Assembly: GCF_009765365.1 (NCBI RefSeq)
Contig: NZ_VTOM01000010.1
Location: 1-64,000 of the forward strand
DNA length: 64,000 nt
Direction: 5' to 3'
DNA from: Antarcticirhabdus aurantiaca
Lineage (GTDB): Bacteria > Pseudomonadota > Alphaproteobacteria > Rhizobiales > Rhizobiaceae
Both the position numbers and the translations under genes were made by a program. The first letter of the stretch is position 1; every line of letters starts with the position of its first letter. The notes beneath the pieces were generated by a model. That model was not told the origin of the DNA and did not search any database. It worked only from the letters and a program-made list of their open reading frames with translations. Shown here piece by piece: positions 16,811-25,242 of this stretch.

Positions 16811-17113
16811 TCAGCTCAGCGGCTGCCCGCTGTGACTCTGCATCGCTCTCGCGGCGACCACATCGTCGACCTCGGGCGCGAGGATGCCAGCTCGCTTGGC
16901 GAAGCTGACAAAGGCGGCTCGTGCAACCTCCGCATCGAACCCGCCTTCAATAGCGCCGAGGCAGGCGTTCCGAGCCAGCCGGTGCGGCAGGGTCTGAAAG
17001 TCGCCGGCGTGCTCGGTGAGGAAAGAATACGCCTGAAGCGGCGTCTCGATGTTCCGCGGCGCCTGCAGTCCGATGGCGACGCGAACGGGCTTTCTGAAAC
17101 GGCTGTGCCCCAT
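16811..17113 (-). CDS. DUF982 family protein
   Basis: About 100 residues from 'MGHSRFRKPVRVAIGLQAPR'. The pattern 'RFRKPVRVAIG', then a 'PLQAYSFLTEHAGDFQTLPH' helix and 'ARNACLGAI...ARAAFVSFAKRAGIL', is that of the rhizobial DUF982 family of unknown function. It is the only minus-strand gene between the rightward early genes and may have its own promoter. Confidence 0.75.
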   Translation of the reverse strand: MGHSRFRKPVRVAIGLQAPRNIETPLQAYSFLTEHAGDFQTLPHRLARNACLGAIEGGFDAEVARAAFVSFAKRAGILAPEVDDVVAARAMQSHSGQPLS

Positions 17114-17196
17114 CTCAAGCTCCTGGTGAACGAGGAACGGAACGCCCGACAGACGCACGAGCTCAGAAAAAGTTCCCGTAGCTGCAGGGTGCCGGC

Positions 17197-17703
17197 GTGA
17201 GCGACCTCCTCATCACCCGGGACGCCGTGATCGACGGCGCCTACCGCTACTGCCTGACGCGCGACCTCGGCATGCCCGGCCGATCGGCGGCGATCGTCAT
17301 GGTGAACCCGTCGACAGCCGATGCCGAGGAGGACGATCACACCATCCGGAAGCTCTACGGCTTCGCCATCCGCAACGGGATCGGCCGCTTCACCGTCGTC
17401 AACAAGTTCGCCTTCCGCTCGAAAGACGTCGTCGCGCTGCGTCGGGCAAAGGATCCCGTCGGCCTACTCAACGACACGTGGATCGGACGAGCCGTCGCCG
17501 AGAACGACATCGTCATCGTGGCCTGGGGCGCGCTCGTGAAGCTGCCCCAGCCGCTGCGCTCTCGCTGGCGCGCCGTTGCCGCCATCGTCGAGGCCTCCGG
17601 CAAGCCGATGCTCTGCCTCGAAGCCTGCGGAGACGGTCACCCGTTCCATCCGCTCATGCGCGCCTACGACACCCCCCTCGTGCCGTGGATGCCGCCCACA
17701 TGA
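17197..17703 (+). CDS. DUF1643 family protein
   Basis: 168 residues. 'YRYCLTRDL', 'AAIVMVNPSTADAEEDDHTI' and 'FTVVNKFAFRSKDV' are signature parts of DUF1643, often found in phages and mobile elements; molecular role unknown. It starts from a GTG right after the DUF982 gene region. Confidence 0.82.
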   Translation: MSDLLITRDAVIDGAYRYCLTRDLGMPGRSAAIVMVNPSTADAEEDDHTIRKLYGFAIRNGIGRFTVVNKFAFRSKDVVALRRAKDPVGLLNDTWIGRAVAENDIVIVAWGALVKLPQPLRSRWRAVAAIVEASGKPMLCLEACGDGHPFHPLMRAYDTPLVPWMPPT

Positions 17704-17726
17704 TCGCCGGCAGCTCCCACGATCGT

Positions 17727-18149
17727 TCAGGCCGCATCGCGAACGTCGAGCACCGCCTGCTTGCCGAGGACGGCCAGCGCCGCCTCGAGGAGCGGCAGGC
17801 CCGTCGGATGATGCGGGTCGAGGATGCGGCGCGCCTCGGTCTCGCGCTTGCCGAGACGGCGGGCGAGCTCCGTCTTCGTGATGCCGGCCGAGCGGAAGGC
17901 GAGGATCACCGCGATCTTCAGCGCGTCGGCCACCGAGACGGCGATGACCTCGCCCGCCGTCGCACGCGGCTCGGGCAGGGGCTCGCCGGCCTCGACATAG
18001 CCGCGCAGCGCCAGGCCGAGCGCCTCGCGCGCGCTGGCGAGCGCAGCCGCGCGATCGGGCGCGTCGACGGTCACTTCCGGCACGTCGGGAAAGACGACGC
18101 GGATGTCGTCGTCCTCGGGCTCGAAGGAGGCGCGGTAGGCGTACTGCAT
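17727..18149 (-). CDS. hicB: HicB-type antitoxin
   Basis: 140 residues. The N-terminal half is the HicB fold ('YRASFEPEDDDIRVVFPDVP'), the C-terminal half a helix-turn-helix ('ITKTELARRLGKRETEARRI') that would bind the operators at 18428-18477. It lies 57 bases downstream of hicA. HicB neutralises HicA and represses the pair. Confidence 0.88.
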   Translation of the reverse strand: MQYAYRASFEPEDDDIRVVFPDVPEVTVDAPDRAAALASAREALGLALRGYVEAGEPLPEPRATAGEVIAVSVADALKIAVILAFRSAGITKTELARRLGKRETEARRILDPHHPTGLPLLEAALAVLGKQAVLDVRDAA

Positions 18150-18206
18150 GGGTGGTCTCCTGAGGCTTCGAGGTCGGAAGGAAGCGGGACGCCGGAAGGC
18201 CGGGGA

Positions 18207-18401
18207 TCAATCGATCCCCAGCTGCTTCCTGATGTCCTTCACCCGTTGGGGCTTCAACTCGCCGCTCTGGATGATCGTTCGCTTGGTTCCGAACCGGACG
18301 AGGTAGTGGGACCCCTTGCCCGCGTTCGGTGTGACGACGAACTCCACACCGGCTTGTCTGGCCAACTGGCGAAGCTCTCGGATCAGGGCTTCGCGCTTCA
18401 T
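18207..18401 (-). CDS. hicA: HicA-type toxin
   Basis: 64 residues, typical for HicA. It has the dsRBD-like fold with the active-site His in 'AGKGSHYLVRF' and the ending 'QRVKDIRKQLGI'. HicA is an mRNA interferase. It is first in the pair, as in classic hicAB loci. In a prophage it could stabilise the element or act as a defence against other phages. Confidence 0.88.
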   Translation of the reverse strand: MKREALIRELRQLARQAGVEFVVTPNAGKGSHYLVRFGTKRTIIQSGELKPQRVKDIRKQLGID

Positions 18402-18427
18402 TCCGACCGCCTTTCGATGAAGAGATA

Positions 18428-18477
18428 TTCGCACATCCAAGTGCGAAGCGCAACAACAATCGCACATGAAAGTGCGA
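18428..18477. promoter_or_regulatory. Twin HicB operators between hicA and the replication gene
   Basis: Two palindromes with the same arms: TTCGCAC-ATCCAA-GTGCGAA at 18428-18447 and TCGCAC-ATGAAA-GTGCGA at 18460-18477, 31 bases apart. They lie between divergent hicA (start 18401) and the replication gene (start 18482). The second ends four bases before the replication gene's ATG, so the HicAB complex might control that gene too. Confidence 0.8.
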
Positions 18478-18481
18478 GACA

Positions 18482-19510
18482 ATGGGTGCGCTCGTGAGCG
18501 ACTGGGGCAAGGTCCCGCGCGAGGTCTTCATGGACAAGCGCCTGACGCGCCTGGACATCCAGGTGCTCGGGATCCTCTGCGCGCATGCCAACGGGAGGAC
18601 GGGCATCTGCACGCGCCGGCAGGAGGCGATCGCAGCCGAGGTCGACGCCAAGCGCGAGAGCGTGAACCGCTCGCTGAAGAAGCTCGGCAACCTCGGCTAC
18701 GTGCAGGCGCGCGCTCGCGCGGGCATGAAGCGGAGCCTGGAATATCGCGTCCTCATCAACGAGGGCGCGCCAGGCCAGCTCGGCCTCTTCGACGCTCACG
18801 AAGCGCCTCGCGCGGCCAAGGCGAAGGCCTCCGCGCGGGCCGCAATACGTGATCGGCAGATCACATCTGATGTGACCCCAGACGTCACATCTGTTGTGAC
18901 CTCTGACATCACATCCAATGAACAGACCCCCGTTAACAGAAGCTGTGCTGCTGCGCCTGCGGCGCCCGCGAACGACGATCGTCCGGCCGAGGTGATCGAG
19001 GAGGCGGGTGCCGTCCCGCTCCGTCGCCCGCCTCAGCCGGCCGAGCCTGCCGGCCAGGTGCCGTCCTGGACGCGGGCTCAGACGGACGCTCTCGGCGCCC
19101 GGCTTCGCGACGCGGCCGGCGCATCGATCAACTCGGCTTCGCCCGGCTTCCTCGTGCTCGCCGAACCCATCGGCTGGCTGGCGGCCGGCTGCGACCTGGA
19201 GCTCGACGTCCTGCCGGCCGTGGCCGGCCTCGCCGCCCGCAGCCGCGGTTCGCCCATCCGATCCTGGTCCTACTTCGCCGGAGCCGTCCGCGAGGCGCGG
19301 GACCGGCGCATCGAGATGGCGAAGCCGGCCGGCACCGGCAGCCCCACCGATCCCCGATCCACCGCCAGAGGAGGCGACTATCATGCCCAACGATCTCGCG
19401 GCCCGTCGGGCCATCGCGCCGGCTCGGGGCGTCGCAATCATGCCGACGAGCTCGACGCCGCTTTCGACGACGCCTTCGCCGCTCTCCTCGGCCCTGTCGA
19501 TGCTGGATAG
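18482..19510 (+). CDS. O-like replication initiator with internal iterons
   Basis: 342 residues. Residues 15-85 form a winged helix of the kind used by phage replication initiators ('MDKRLTRLDIQVLGILCAHA' and 'RRQEAIAAEVDAKRESVNRS'). Residues 128-147 are encoded by the iteron repeats at 18861-18924 and so show an eight-residue Thr/Ser/Asp/Val period. The C-terminal half (Pro-rich linker, then helices) would contact a helicase loader. GTG at 18494 is an alternative start. Placement between hicAB and the next replication-type gene fits. Confidence 0.7.
   Translation: MGALVSDWGKVPREVFMDKRLTRLDIQVLGILCAHANGRTGICTRRQEAIAAEVDAKRESVNRSLKKLGNLGYVQARARAGMKRSLEYRVLINEGAPGQLGLFDAHEAPRAAKAKASARAAIRDRQITSDVTPDVTSVVTSDITSNEQTPVNRSCAAAPAAPANDDRPAEVIEEAGAVPLRRPPQPAEPAGQVPSWTRAQTDALGARLRDAAGASINSASPGFLVLAEPIGWLAAGCDLELDVLPAVAGLAARSRGSPIRSWSYFAGAVREARDRRIEMAKPAGTGSPTDPRSTARGGDYHAQRSRGPSGHRAGSGRRNHADELDAAFDDAFAALLGPVDAG
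18861..18924 (+). other. Iteron array, probable prophage replication origin
   Basis: TCACATCTGATGTGAC at 18861-18876 and TCACATCTGTTGTGAC at 18885-18900, then a degenerate copy starting TCACATCC at 18909, spaced exactly 24 bases. Each complete copy is itself nearly palindromic. Iterons inside the initiator gene are the arrangement of the lambda origin in gene O. A short AT-richer stretch with GTTAAC follows. Confidence 0.65.
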
Positions 19511-20192
19511 CCTCGATGCGAGGACGCGCCAGGTCGCGCCCGGTCTCGTGCGCTTCGCGGCCGGCGCCGCGCCGACCGACGAGGAGTGCGAGGCGGCGTT
19601 CGCCGTCGTGATTAGGCTCGAGCGCGATCTGGCGCCAGGCTTCGACGTCGACGCGCTGAAGAGCGAGGTGCGCCAGCTGAAGGCCGCCATGACGAAGCCT
19701 GCCGACGGCTTCGACGCGCCGGGCATGGTGGCGGCGCTCATCCGAGTGCTTCCCGGGCGATCGGGCGCCGCGTTCAGCGAGGCGGTGCGCCGCGTCCTCG
19801 ACGACGACATTCCGGCGGACTTCTCGGTCGTCTACATGCCCACCGTGCCGCAGCTCATTCGGCTGACCAAGATGGTCGAGGGGGAGTGGCGCGTCGCGGC
19901 CGAGCGTCTGCGCCGCATCCTGGAGGCCGAGGAGGAAGAGCCGCCGACGCCTGTGCCCGATCTGACGCCCGGGCAGCGCGCCGACCTTGAACGACGCATC
20001 GCTGCGCTCGGCAAGAAGGTGCCGCCGCCTGATCGGCCGGCTCCGGCCAAGCTCGAAGGATCCTCCCCAGCCGCTCGCGTCGCTGCCGAGACCGCAGCAC
20101 GGAAGGCGGCGCGCTCTCAGGCTGAGATCGGGGAGGGGCGCTTGCCGGCTGCTGCGAAGGATGGCATCCGGAGCGGCGATCCCACCGACTGA
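19383..20192 (+). CDS. Phage replication-region protein, function unknown
   Basis: 269 residues from an ATG preceded by AGAGGAGG, the strongest ribosome binding site nearby; this overlaps the previous gene by 128 bases. A shorter start at 19500, overlapping the upstream stop, is possible. Helical middle ('LDALKSEVRQLKAAM' region), 'AFSEAVRRVLDDDIPADF', and an acidic then Pro/Ala-rich tail. In position it matches helicase-loader genes of lambda-like phages, but I see no Walker motif. Confidence 0.6.
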   Translation: MPNDLAARRAIAPARGVAIMPTSSTPLSTTPSPLSSALSMLDSLDARTRQVAPGLVRFAAGAAPTDEECEAAFAVVIRLERDLAPGFDVDALKSEVRQLKAAMTKPADGFDAPGMVAALIRVLPGRSGAAFSEAVRRVLDDDIPADFSVVYMPTVPQLIRLTKMVEGEWRVAAERLRRILEAEEEEPPTPVPDLTPGQRADLERRIAALGKKVPPPDRPAPAKLEGSSPAARVAAETAARKAARSQAEIGEGRLPAAAKDGIRSGDPTD

Positions 20193-20222
20193 TGCTCGCA
20201 GATGAAGGAGCGACCAGAACCC

Positions 20223-21287
20223 ATGCGCATACTCCTTGGCACGAACCAGCTACAGAAGGATGCCGGCGCCGAGGTTCTGCTGGCTGAGTTCGCCCTACAT
20301 TGCCGGAAGGCGGGCGCGGACGTCGTCGTATACGCCAATTGGGACGGCTTCCCCATGACGGGGAAGATGCAGAAGGCACGGATCCCGATCGTAACGGAGC
20401 CGGGCGCCATCCGACCGCTCGATTTCGACCTCGTCTACTTTCAGCACCAGGTCGCGGGCCTCTTCGACTACACGCCTCACCCCGAGAACGCCGAGCGCTC
20501 GCTGGTCGTCTTCGCCAAACTGGCATCCGAGGGGTTCATGGAGTCATCCGGCTGGGAATTGGAGAACGCTCTCGGCGACCTGATATTCGCCAGATCCCCG
20601 GAAACGGCGGCGGTCGCCGCGGCGCAGGGCAGCACGCTTCCCATACACATGTTCTACAACGCGGTCGCAGGTGACTTCGACGAGCCGCGGCCGCGCGCTC
20701 TGCCGAGCTCCCCTCGGCGCATCATCGCCGTCGCCTGCCATCCCGAGTCCGACTTGAACAAGGCGCTTCAGCTGCTCGGCGATCAGGTGCAGGTGCAGCA
20801 CTTCGGGCGGACGAGTGACCTCGCAAAAGCCGGCGCGGCCGCGCAGCTGCTGAACGCCGACCTCGTTATCGGCCTTGGTCAGACGGTTCACTATGCCCTT
20901 GCCGCCCGCACCCCGGTCTACGTCCACAATCAGTATGGCGGTCCAGGGTACCTGAACGACGAGAACTTCGAAGCGGCCGAGAAGGCGAGTTTCTCAGGCC
21001 GATGCACATCGCAGACCCGAAGTGCTCAGGCGATCGCCGCGGATCTCATGACCGGGTATGAGGAGGGGCGCCGGTTCGTGACATCGCTCCCGAGCGACTT
21101 CGTGGGACGCTACAGCCTCTCTCGCCAGTTCGATCGGCTGCTCCACGCTCCTCGTGCGTCGAACGCCGATCGTCAGGAACGGCTTGCGAGGATCCAGGGC
21201 GCGATCTCACGAGAGCGCAACCTGGCCGAATACGTGCGATCGACATACCGCAAGATCCAGATGCTGACGCGCATGACGAAGGCGTAG
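20223..21287 (+). CDS. Glycosyltransferase-like protein (GT-B fold)
   Basis: 354 residues ('MRILLGTNQLQ'); an in-frame ATG at 20202 is the alternative. The N-terminal 'DAGAEVLLAEFALHCRKAG' and C-terminal 'ADLVIGLGQTVHYALAARTP' match the two Rossmann halves of GT4-like glycosyltransferases, though the usual Glu-x7-Glu donor motif is not clear. It does not belong to phage structure or replication and opens the cargo segment. It may modify cell-surface polysaccharide or the surface protein encoded downstream. Confidence 0.6.
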   Translation: MRILLGTNQLQKDAGAEVLLAEFALHCRKAGADVVVYANWDGFPMTGKMQKARIPIVTEPGAIRPLDFDLVYFQHQVAGLFDYTPHPENAERSLVVFAKLASEGFMESSGWELENALGDLIFARSPETAAVAAAQGSTLPIHMFYNAVAGDFDEPRPRALPSSPRRIIAVACHPESDLNKALQLLGDQVQVQHFGRTSDLAKAGAAAQLLNADLVIGLGQTVHYALAARTPVYVHNQYGGPGYLNDENFEAAEKASFSGRCTSQTRSAQAIAADLMTGYEEGRRFVTSLPSDFVGRYSLSRQFDRLLHAPRASNADRQERLARIQGAISRERNLAEYVRSTYRKIQMLTRMTKA

Positions 21288-21694
21288 TGCCTTAGGCCGC
21301 TCCTCGAAAGCAGCCGGTGCGAAGCTCTGGAAAGAGCCTCTGATCCTGCGATCGAGATCAGGCTCGGCGCCGATTGTGGTCCGCCCGGTTGAACCTTCTG
21401 CTATCTCACGGTATATGTACAGCCGTCACATTCTGTCTCCACGGGATGATGCCTGATGGCTCGGCGGGATAGATGTCCTTCCGGGCCATCGCCTTTTATG
21501 CGAAAGGGCGGCTCCTGTAGCGTCGTCCAAAATCGCACAATTTGTCGACATGGGTGGAACTACACCGATCGCTAGACGGTGGCGGATGCGATGTATATCG
21601 TAGCTGTATGCCGACATTGGCCCGGCATCTCCAACTCTGACGTCGAAATGGTCGGGCCGGCTCTGGCGCGACGCATCGGCACGAAGGCATCAGC
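21288..21694. other. Intergenic region in the cargo segment
   Basis: About 400 bases, less GC-rich than the surroundings. Short frames on both strands lack ribosome binding sites and family features. I see no clear terminator or repeat. It probably carries the promoter of the XRE gene at 21695. Confidence 0.4.
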
Positions 21695-22003
21695 ATGGGC
21701 GCTCAACCGAACAAGGTCGAAGATCCGGAACGCCTCGCTCTACGCAAGCGGGGTGGGGTCTGGCTAAAGGAGCGCCGCGAGGCGGCCGGTCTGACGCAGC
21801 GCGAGTTCGCTGAGAAGGTCGACGTCGGCTACTACACCTTTATCTCGCAGATCGAGCTCGGGCGAGGTCGTATCCCGCCGGAGCGCTACCACGACTGGGC
21901 CGTGGCTCTCAAAATGGAGCCACGCGAGTTCGTGCGCGAGCTGCTCGCCTTCTATGAGCCGGGCACCCACGCGATCTTATTTGGCGATAGCGAAAATTCG
22001 TAG
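21695..22003 (+). CDS. XRE-family regulator
   Basis: 102 residues with an N-terminal helix-turn-helix ('RREAAGLTQREFAEKVDVGY', then 'FISQIELGRGRIPPER'). The C-terminus is acidic and aromatic. It lies alone, 480 bases upstream of the RTX surface-protein gene, and could control that gene. No prophage-repressor features (no S24 domain). Confidence 0.75.
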   Translation: MGAQPNKVEDPERLALRKRGGVWLKERREAAGLTQREFAEKVDVGYYTFISQIELGRGRIPPERYHDWAVALKMEPREFVRELLAFYEPGTHAILFGDSENS

Positions 22004-22483
22004 TCGCGTCGTTGGAACTGCTCTGACGGGATGATGGCCCCTCCGCCACATCGGCAATCGCGGCTATCGCGGGACGGCTCCGCATCTTCTTGGCTCCGCC
22101 CCAGCCATTCATCGATGAAGATCATTAACATAGGTCTAGCCGAAACCCTCTCCGTGCCCATTTCTCGTCCCGGTTCCGCCCAGCGGTGCCAGATTGCAAC
22201 ACGGTTTCGAGGGTCTGTTCAGGTTCGGGAAATGTTTGCATCCCACTGTACAAGGGCACTTGCCAAGGTAGTGTCGCTGCTGTAGCAAGTCCGGCGTCCG
22301 GAGGAAAAGGTCACACAGTTCTGGTTCGAAGTAGGGTGGCTGCAGCAAGTCTGCAGTCGGCCGACGGGATTTCTGTGCCTTCACTCCTAGTAGTTCGCAG
22401 GTACTGAACCTGCATAGATAGATTGGGTAGGGGCAGCCCGACCCTTACGAGTGCTTTTGCACTCACTTCACGTGGAGAGAAGC
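22004..22483 (+). promoter_or_regulatory. Long leader of the surface-protein gene with three hairpins
   Basis: No gene in 480 bases. Just before the start lie three hairpins: GCAGGT/ACCTGC (22397-22413), GGGT/ACCC with an inner GGG/CCC (22425-22444), and GAGTGC-TTTT-GCACTC (22449-22464), followed by the ribosome binding site GGAGAG. Highly expressed S-layer-type genes often have long structured leaders that stabilise mRNA. The promoter itself cannot be placed with confidence. Confidence 0.55.
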
Positions 22484-25120
22484 GTGGCTACGATCGACGA
22501 TATCCGCCAATATTTCAGCAACATCCTGCAGCGCTCCGGCACTGAGGTCTCCGACGCCGAGATCAACTCGTACGTCTCGGCCGTGGACTCGGGCGCCCTG
22601 ACGCTGGCCCAGGCCCGCGCCGCCCTGATCAACTCGCCGGAAGGCCAGGACGTCCAGGACGTCGTCCGCCTGTACCAGGTGGTCTTCGGTCGCGTTCCGG
22701 ACCAGGCCGGCCTGAACTTCCAGGTCGACGCGCTCCGCGGTCCGGCCAACGAGCAGAACATCGCCGAAGGCTTCGCCGCCTCGCCGGAGTTTGCCACCCG
22801 CTTCGGCGGCAACACGGTCAACACGGCCTTCATCAACGCCGTCTACCAGCAGGTCCTCGGCCGCGCTCCGTCGGCTGGCGAAGTCCAGTTCTACCTCGAC
22901 TCCGGCTTCTCGGCCGCCCGCATCGCGCTCGCCTTCTCCGAGGCTCCGGAGTTCCGTAACTCGGTCAACACCGCGGTCACGAACTTCCTCGACGCCGCCG
23001 GCCAGGGCACGGCCGTCTACTCCGGTCCGCTTGGTGGTGCTGGTGGTGTTCCGACCAACCCGGGTCAGACGTTCACGCTGACCAACAACATCGACAACGT
23101 CGTCGGCACTGCCGGCAACGACTCGGTTGTGGCGAGCTCCACGACGCTCAATGCTGGCGATAACATCAACGGCGGCGCCGGCACCGACAAGCTGTCGCTC
23201 TTCATCGATGGCACTGCCATTCCGGCTGTGACGGTTTCCAACGTCGAGCAGATCTTCGTTCAGAACACCGGCGCTCAGTCGATCAATGCCAACACCTTCA
23301 CGGGTGCGCAGCAGTTCTGGGCTCAGTCTTCGTCGGAGAACATCTCGTTCACCGGTCTCGCCGTCGCTCAGACGGGCGGCATCAAGGGCACGATCGCCGC
23401 GGGCAAGAACGTCGAGTTCGCCTACAACAACGTCGGTGGCACGGCCGATGCCGCGACGCTCGCTCTCGACGGCGCTTCGGTGACCGGTGCTAGCACCGTC
23501 ACCATCAACGGCATCGAGACGCTCAACGTCGCGGGTTCCGGTTCGATCGTCGGTCTGACCGACACCTCGCTCAAGACCCTGAACGTTGCGGCTAACGGTG
23601 CTACGTCGATCACGACGGCTGCGACCACGACTGCCACGACGATCAATGCTTCGGCCTCCACGGCCGGCGTGACGATCAACACGGCCGCTCAGGGTGCTTC
23701 GGACCAGACCTTCACCGGCGGCGCCGGCAACGACAAGTTCATCGTCGCCAACGTCACGGCTGCTGACAAGTTCGACGGCGGTGCTGGCACCGACACGCTC
23801 TCGGTCGCAGGCGGTGACTTCCGTCTCGCCACCAACGACGTCCTGAAGGGTGTCAATGGAGCCACGAACATCGAGCAGCTCGAATTCACTGGCGTCACCG
23901 GCGCTCAGGTGAATGGCGACACCTTCACCAACACCACCATCAACAAGCTGATCTTCAACGGCGCCGGCAACGACGTGGTTGAGCTAGGTGGCGCTCGTGT
24001 GTACGCCTTCGGCGCCAACAACTCTGGCGACGCGAGCATCGCTCAGCGTGTCGGGTCGACCACGCTGAACGTTGCGCTCGAAGGTGCTGCGGCTGCCGAC
24101 GGTGCGAACGCTGAAGTTGGTACGCTGACCACCAGCGGTGCGACGACCATCAACATCGCTTCGAGCGGCGTTGCTGGCGTTGCCGCCAACACGATCGGCT
24201 CGATCGCTGTTGCCGCAAACACGGTTGTGAATGCCACGGGTTCGCAGGCTCTCACGATCGGCGGGTTCACCGCCCCCGTCTCGTTCGACGGCTCGGCTGC
24301 CGCTGGTGTGCTCACCATCACTGGCTCGACCGGTATCGACGTGCTGAAGGGCGGCTCCGGTAACGACGTTCTGAACGGTGGCGGCAGCGCTGCAGTGGCC
24401 GCGGTCGCTGAGGTGCAGAAGTTCACCGTCACCAACGGTTCGGATGCGGACGGTGGCACCGTCACGATCGCTGGTGTTGACGTTGTCATCGGCAACTCGC
24501 AGTCCATCGACCAGGTTGGCACGGCCATCCAGGGTGCTGAAGCTGCGATTAAGGCTGCTAACGCCAACATCGATACCGTCACCTACGATGCGGTCACGGA
24601 CACTGTTAGCGTCACCTACAAGAACACTGCGGGTGATGTTGCCACCACCACGGCGACCGACAAGGCTGCATCGACTGGTGTGACCTTCGGCACGGTCACT
24701 GAGACCACCAAGGGTGTCGCTGGCTCGGCTGGTGTCGCCTTCACGGCGGACACCTTTACCGGTGGCGCTGGCAACGACAAGTTCATCGTTGGCACCGCCA
24801 GCGCTGCGACTGCTACGGATGCCGACGTCATCACCGACTTCCTCACGAAGGCGGACACGATCGACTTCCAGGCTTACGCTGTTGCAGGCAGCGCGACGAC
24901 CTACAAGGAAGCCACGGCCGCTGTTGCGGACTTCACGGCTGCCAAGACGGCTGCGGACGCCCTGTTCGCCGCCGACACCACGACGGTGTACGTTGCTCAG
25001 CAGGTTGGCTCCGACACCTACGTGTTCGCTGCCGCTGCCGCTGGCAATGCCTCGGAGCAGGTGGTCAAGCTGACCGGCGTCTCGCTCGCCGGCATCGAAG
25101 CTACCGACATCGTCGCCTAA
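22484..25120 (+). CDS. Large secreted RTX surface protein with DUF4214 repeats (S-layer-like)
   Basis: 878 residues from a GTG with GGAGAG upstream. Residues 55-165 hold two DUF4214 units ('LYQVVFGRVPDQAGLNF', 'VYQQVLGRAPSAGEVQFYL'). From about 200 follow Thr/Ala/Asn/Gly-rich beta repeats with RTX motifs GGAGTDKL, GGAGNDKF (twice) and GGSGNDVL. No cysteine is seen, and no lysine before residue 236. No signal peptide and a hydrophobic end predict type I secretion, as for RsaA-type S-layer proteins. Codon choice (GGT, GCT, AAC, AAG) suggests very high expression. Tandem hairpins and a methyltransferase follow. Confidence 0.8.
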   Translation: MATIDDIRQYFSNILQRSGTEVSDAEINSYVSAVDSGALTLAQARAALINSPEGQDVQDVVRLYQVVFGRVPDQAGLNFQVDALRGPANEQNIAEGFAASPEFATRFGGNTVNTAFINAVYQQVLGRAPSAGEVQFYLDSGFSAARIALAFSEAPEFRNSVNTAVTNFLDAAGQGTAVYSGPLGGAGGVPTNPGQTFTLTNNIDNVVGTAGNDSVVASSTTLNAGDNINGGAGTDKLSLFIDGTAIPAVTVSNVEQIFVQNTGAQSINANTFTGAQQFWAQSSSENISFTGLAVAQTGGIKGTIAAGKNVEFAYNNVGGTADAATLALDGASVTGASTVTINGIETLNVAGSGSIVGLTDTSLKTLNVAANGATSITTAATTTATTINASASTAGVTINTAAQGASDQTFTGGAGNDKFIVANVTAADKFDGGAGTDTLSVAGGDFRLATNDVLKGVNGATNIEQLEFTGVTGAQVNGDTFTNTTINKLIFNGAGNDVVELGGARVYAFGANNSGDASIAQRVGSTTLNVALEGAAAADGANAEVGTLTTSGATTINIASSGVAGVAANTIGSIAVAANTVVNATGSQALTIGGFTAPVSFDGSAAAGVLTITGSTGIDVLKGGSGNDVLNGGGSAAVAAVAEVQKFTVTNGSDADGGTVTIAGVDVVIGNSQSIDQVGTAIQGAEAAIKAANANIDTVTYDAVTDTVSVTYKNTAGDVATTTATDKAASTGVTFGTVTETTKGVAGSAGVAFTADTFTGGAGNDKFIVGTASAATATDADVITDFLTKADTIDFQAYAVAGSATTYKEATAAVADFTAAKTAADALFAADTTTVYVAQQVGSDTYVFAAAAAGNASEQVVKLTGVSLAGIEATDIVA

Positions 25121-25132
25121 CACTCCAAGTCA

Positions 25133-25202
25133 GGAGCTGCCTTCCGAGGCAGCTCCACCATCTACCAAGGGGCGGCAGGGGGTCTACTAGGCTCCCTGCC
25201 GC
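25133..25202 (+). terminator. Two tandem hairpins after the surface-protein gene
   Basis: GGAGCTGCC (25133-25141) pairs with GGCAGCTCC (25148-25156); GCGGCAGGG (25172-25180) pairs with CCCTGCCGC (25194-25202), followed by TTCGTTGT. Both stems are nine perfect pairs. They probably end or attenuate transcription so that the methyltransferase is made in much lower amount than the surface protein. Confidence 0.75.
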
Positions 25203-25242
25203 TTCGTTGTGGAAGGTGCACTTACTCTCAGAAGGCGCGGTT

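Noticed and set aside
22484-25120. Phage tail fibre as identity of the RTX/DUF4214 protein
   Set aside because: RTX Ca-binding motifs, DUF4214 units, lack of cysteine and its place away from tail genes fit a type I secreted protein better.
23984-25123. Minus-strand frame opposite the RTX surface protein
   Set aside because: Mirror of the repetitive RTX coding sequence; no start signal.
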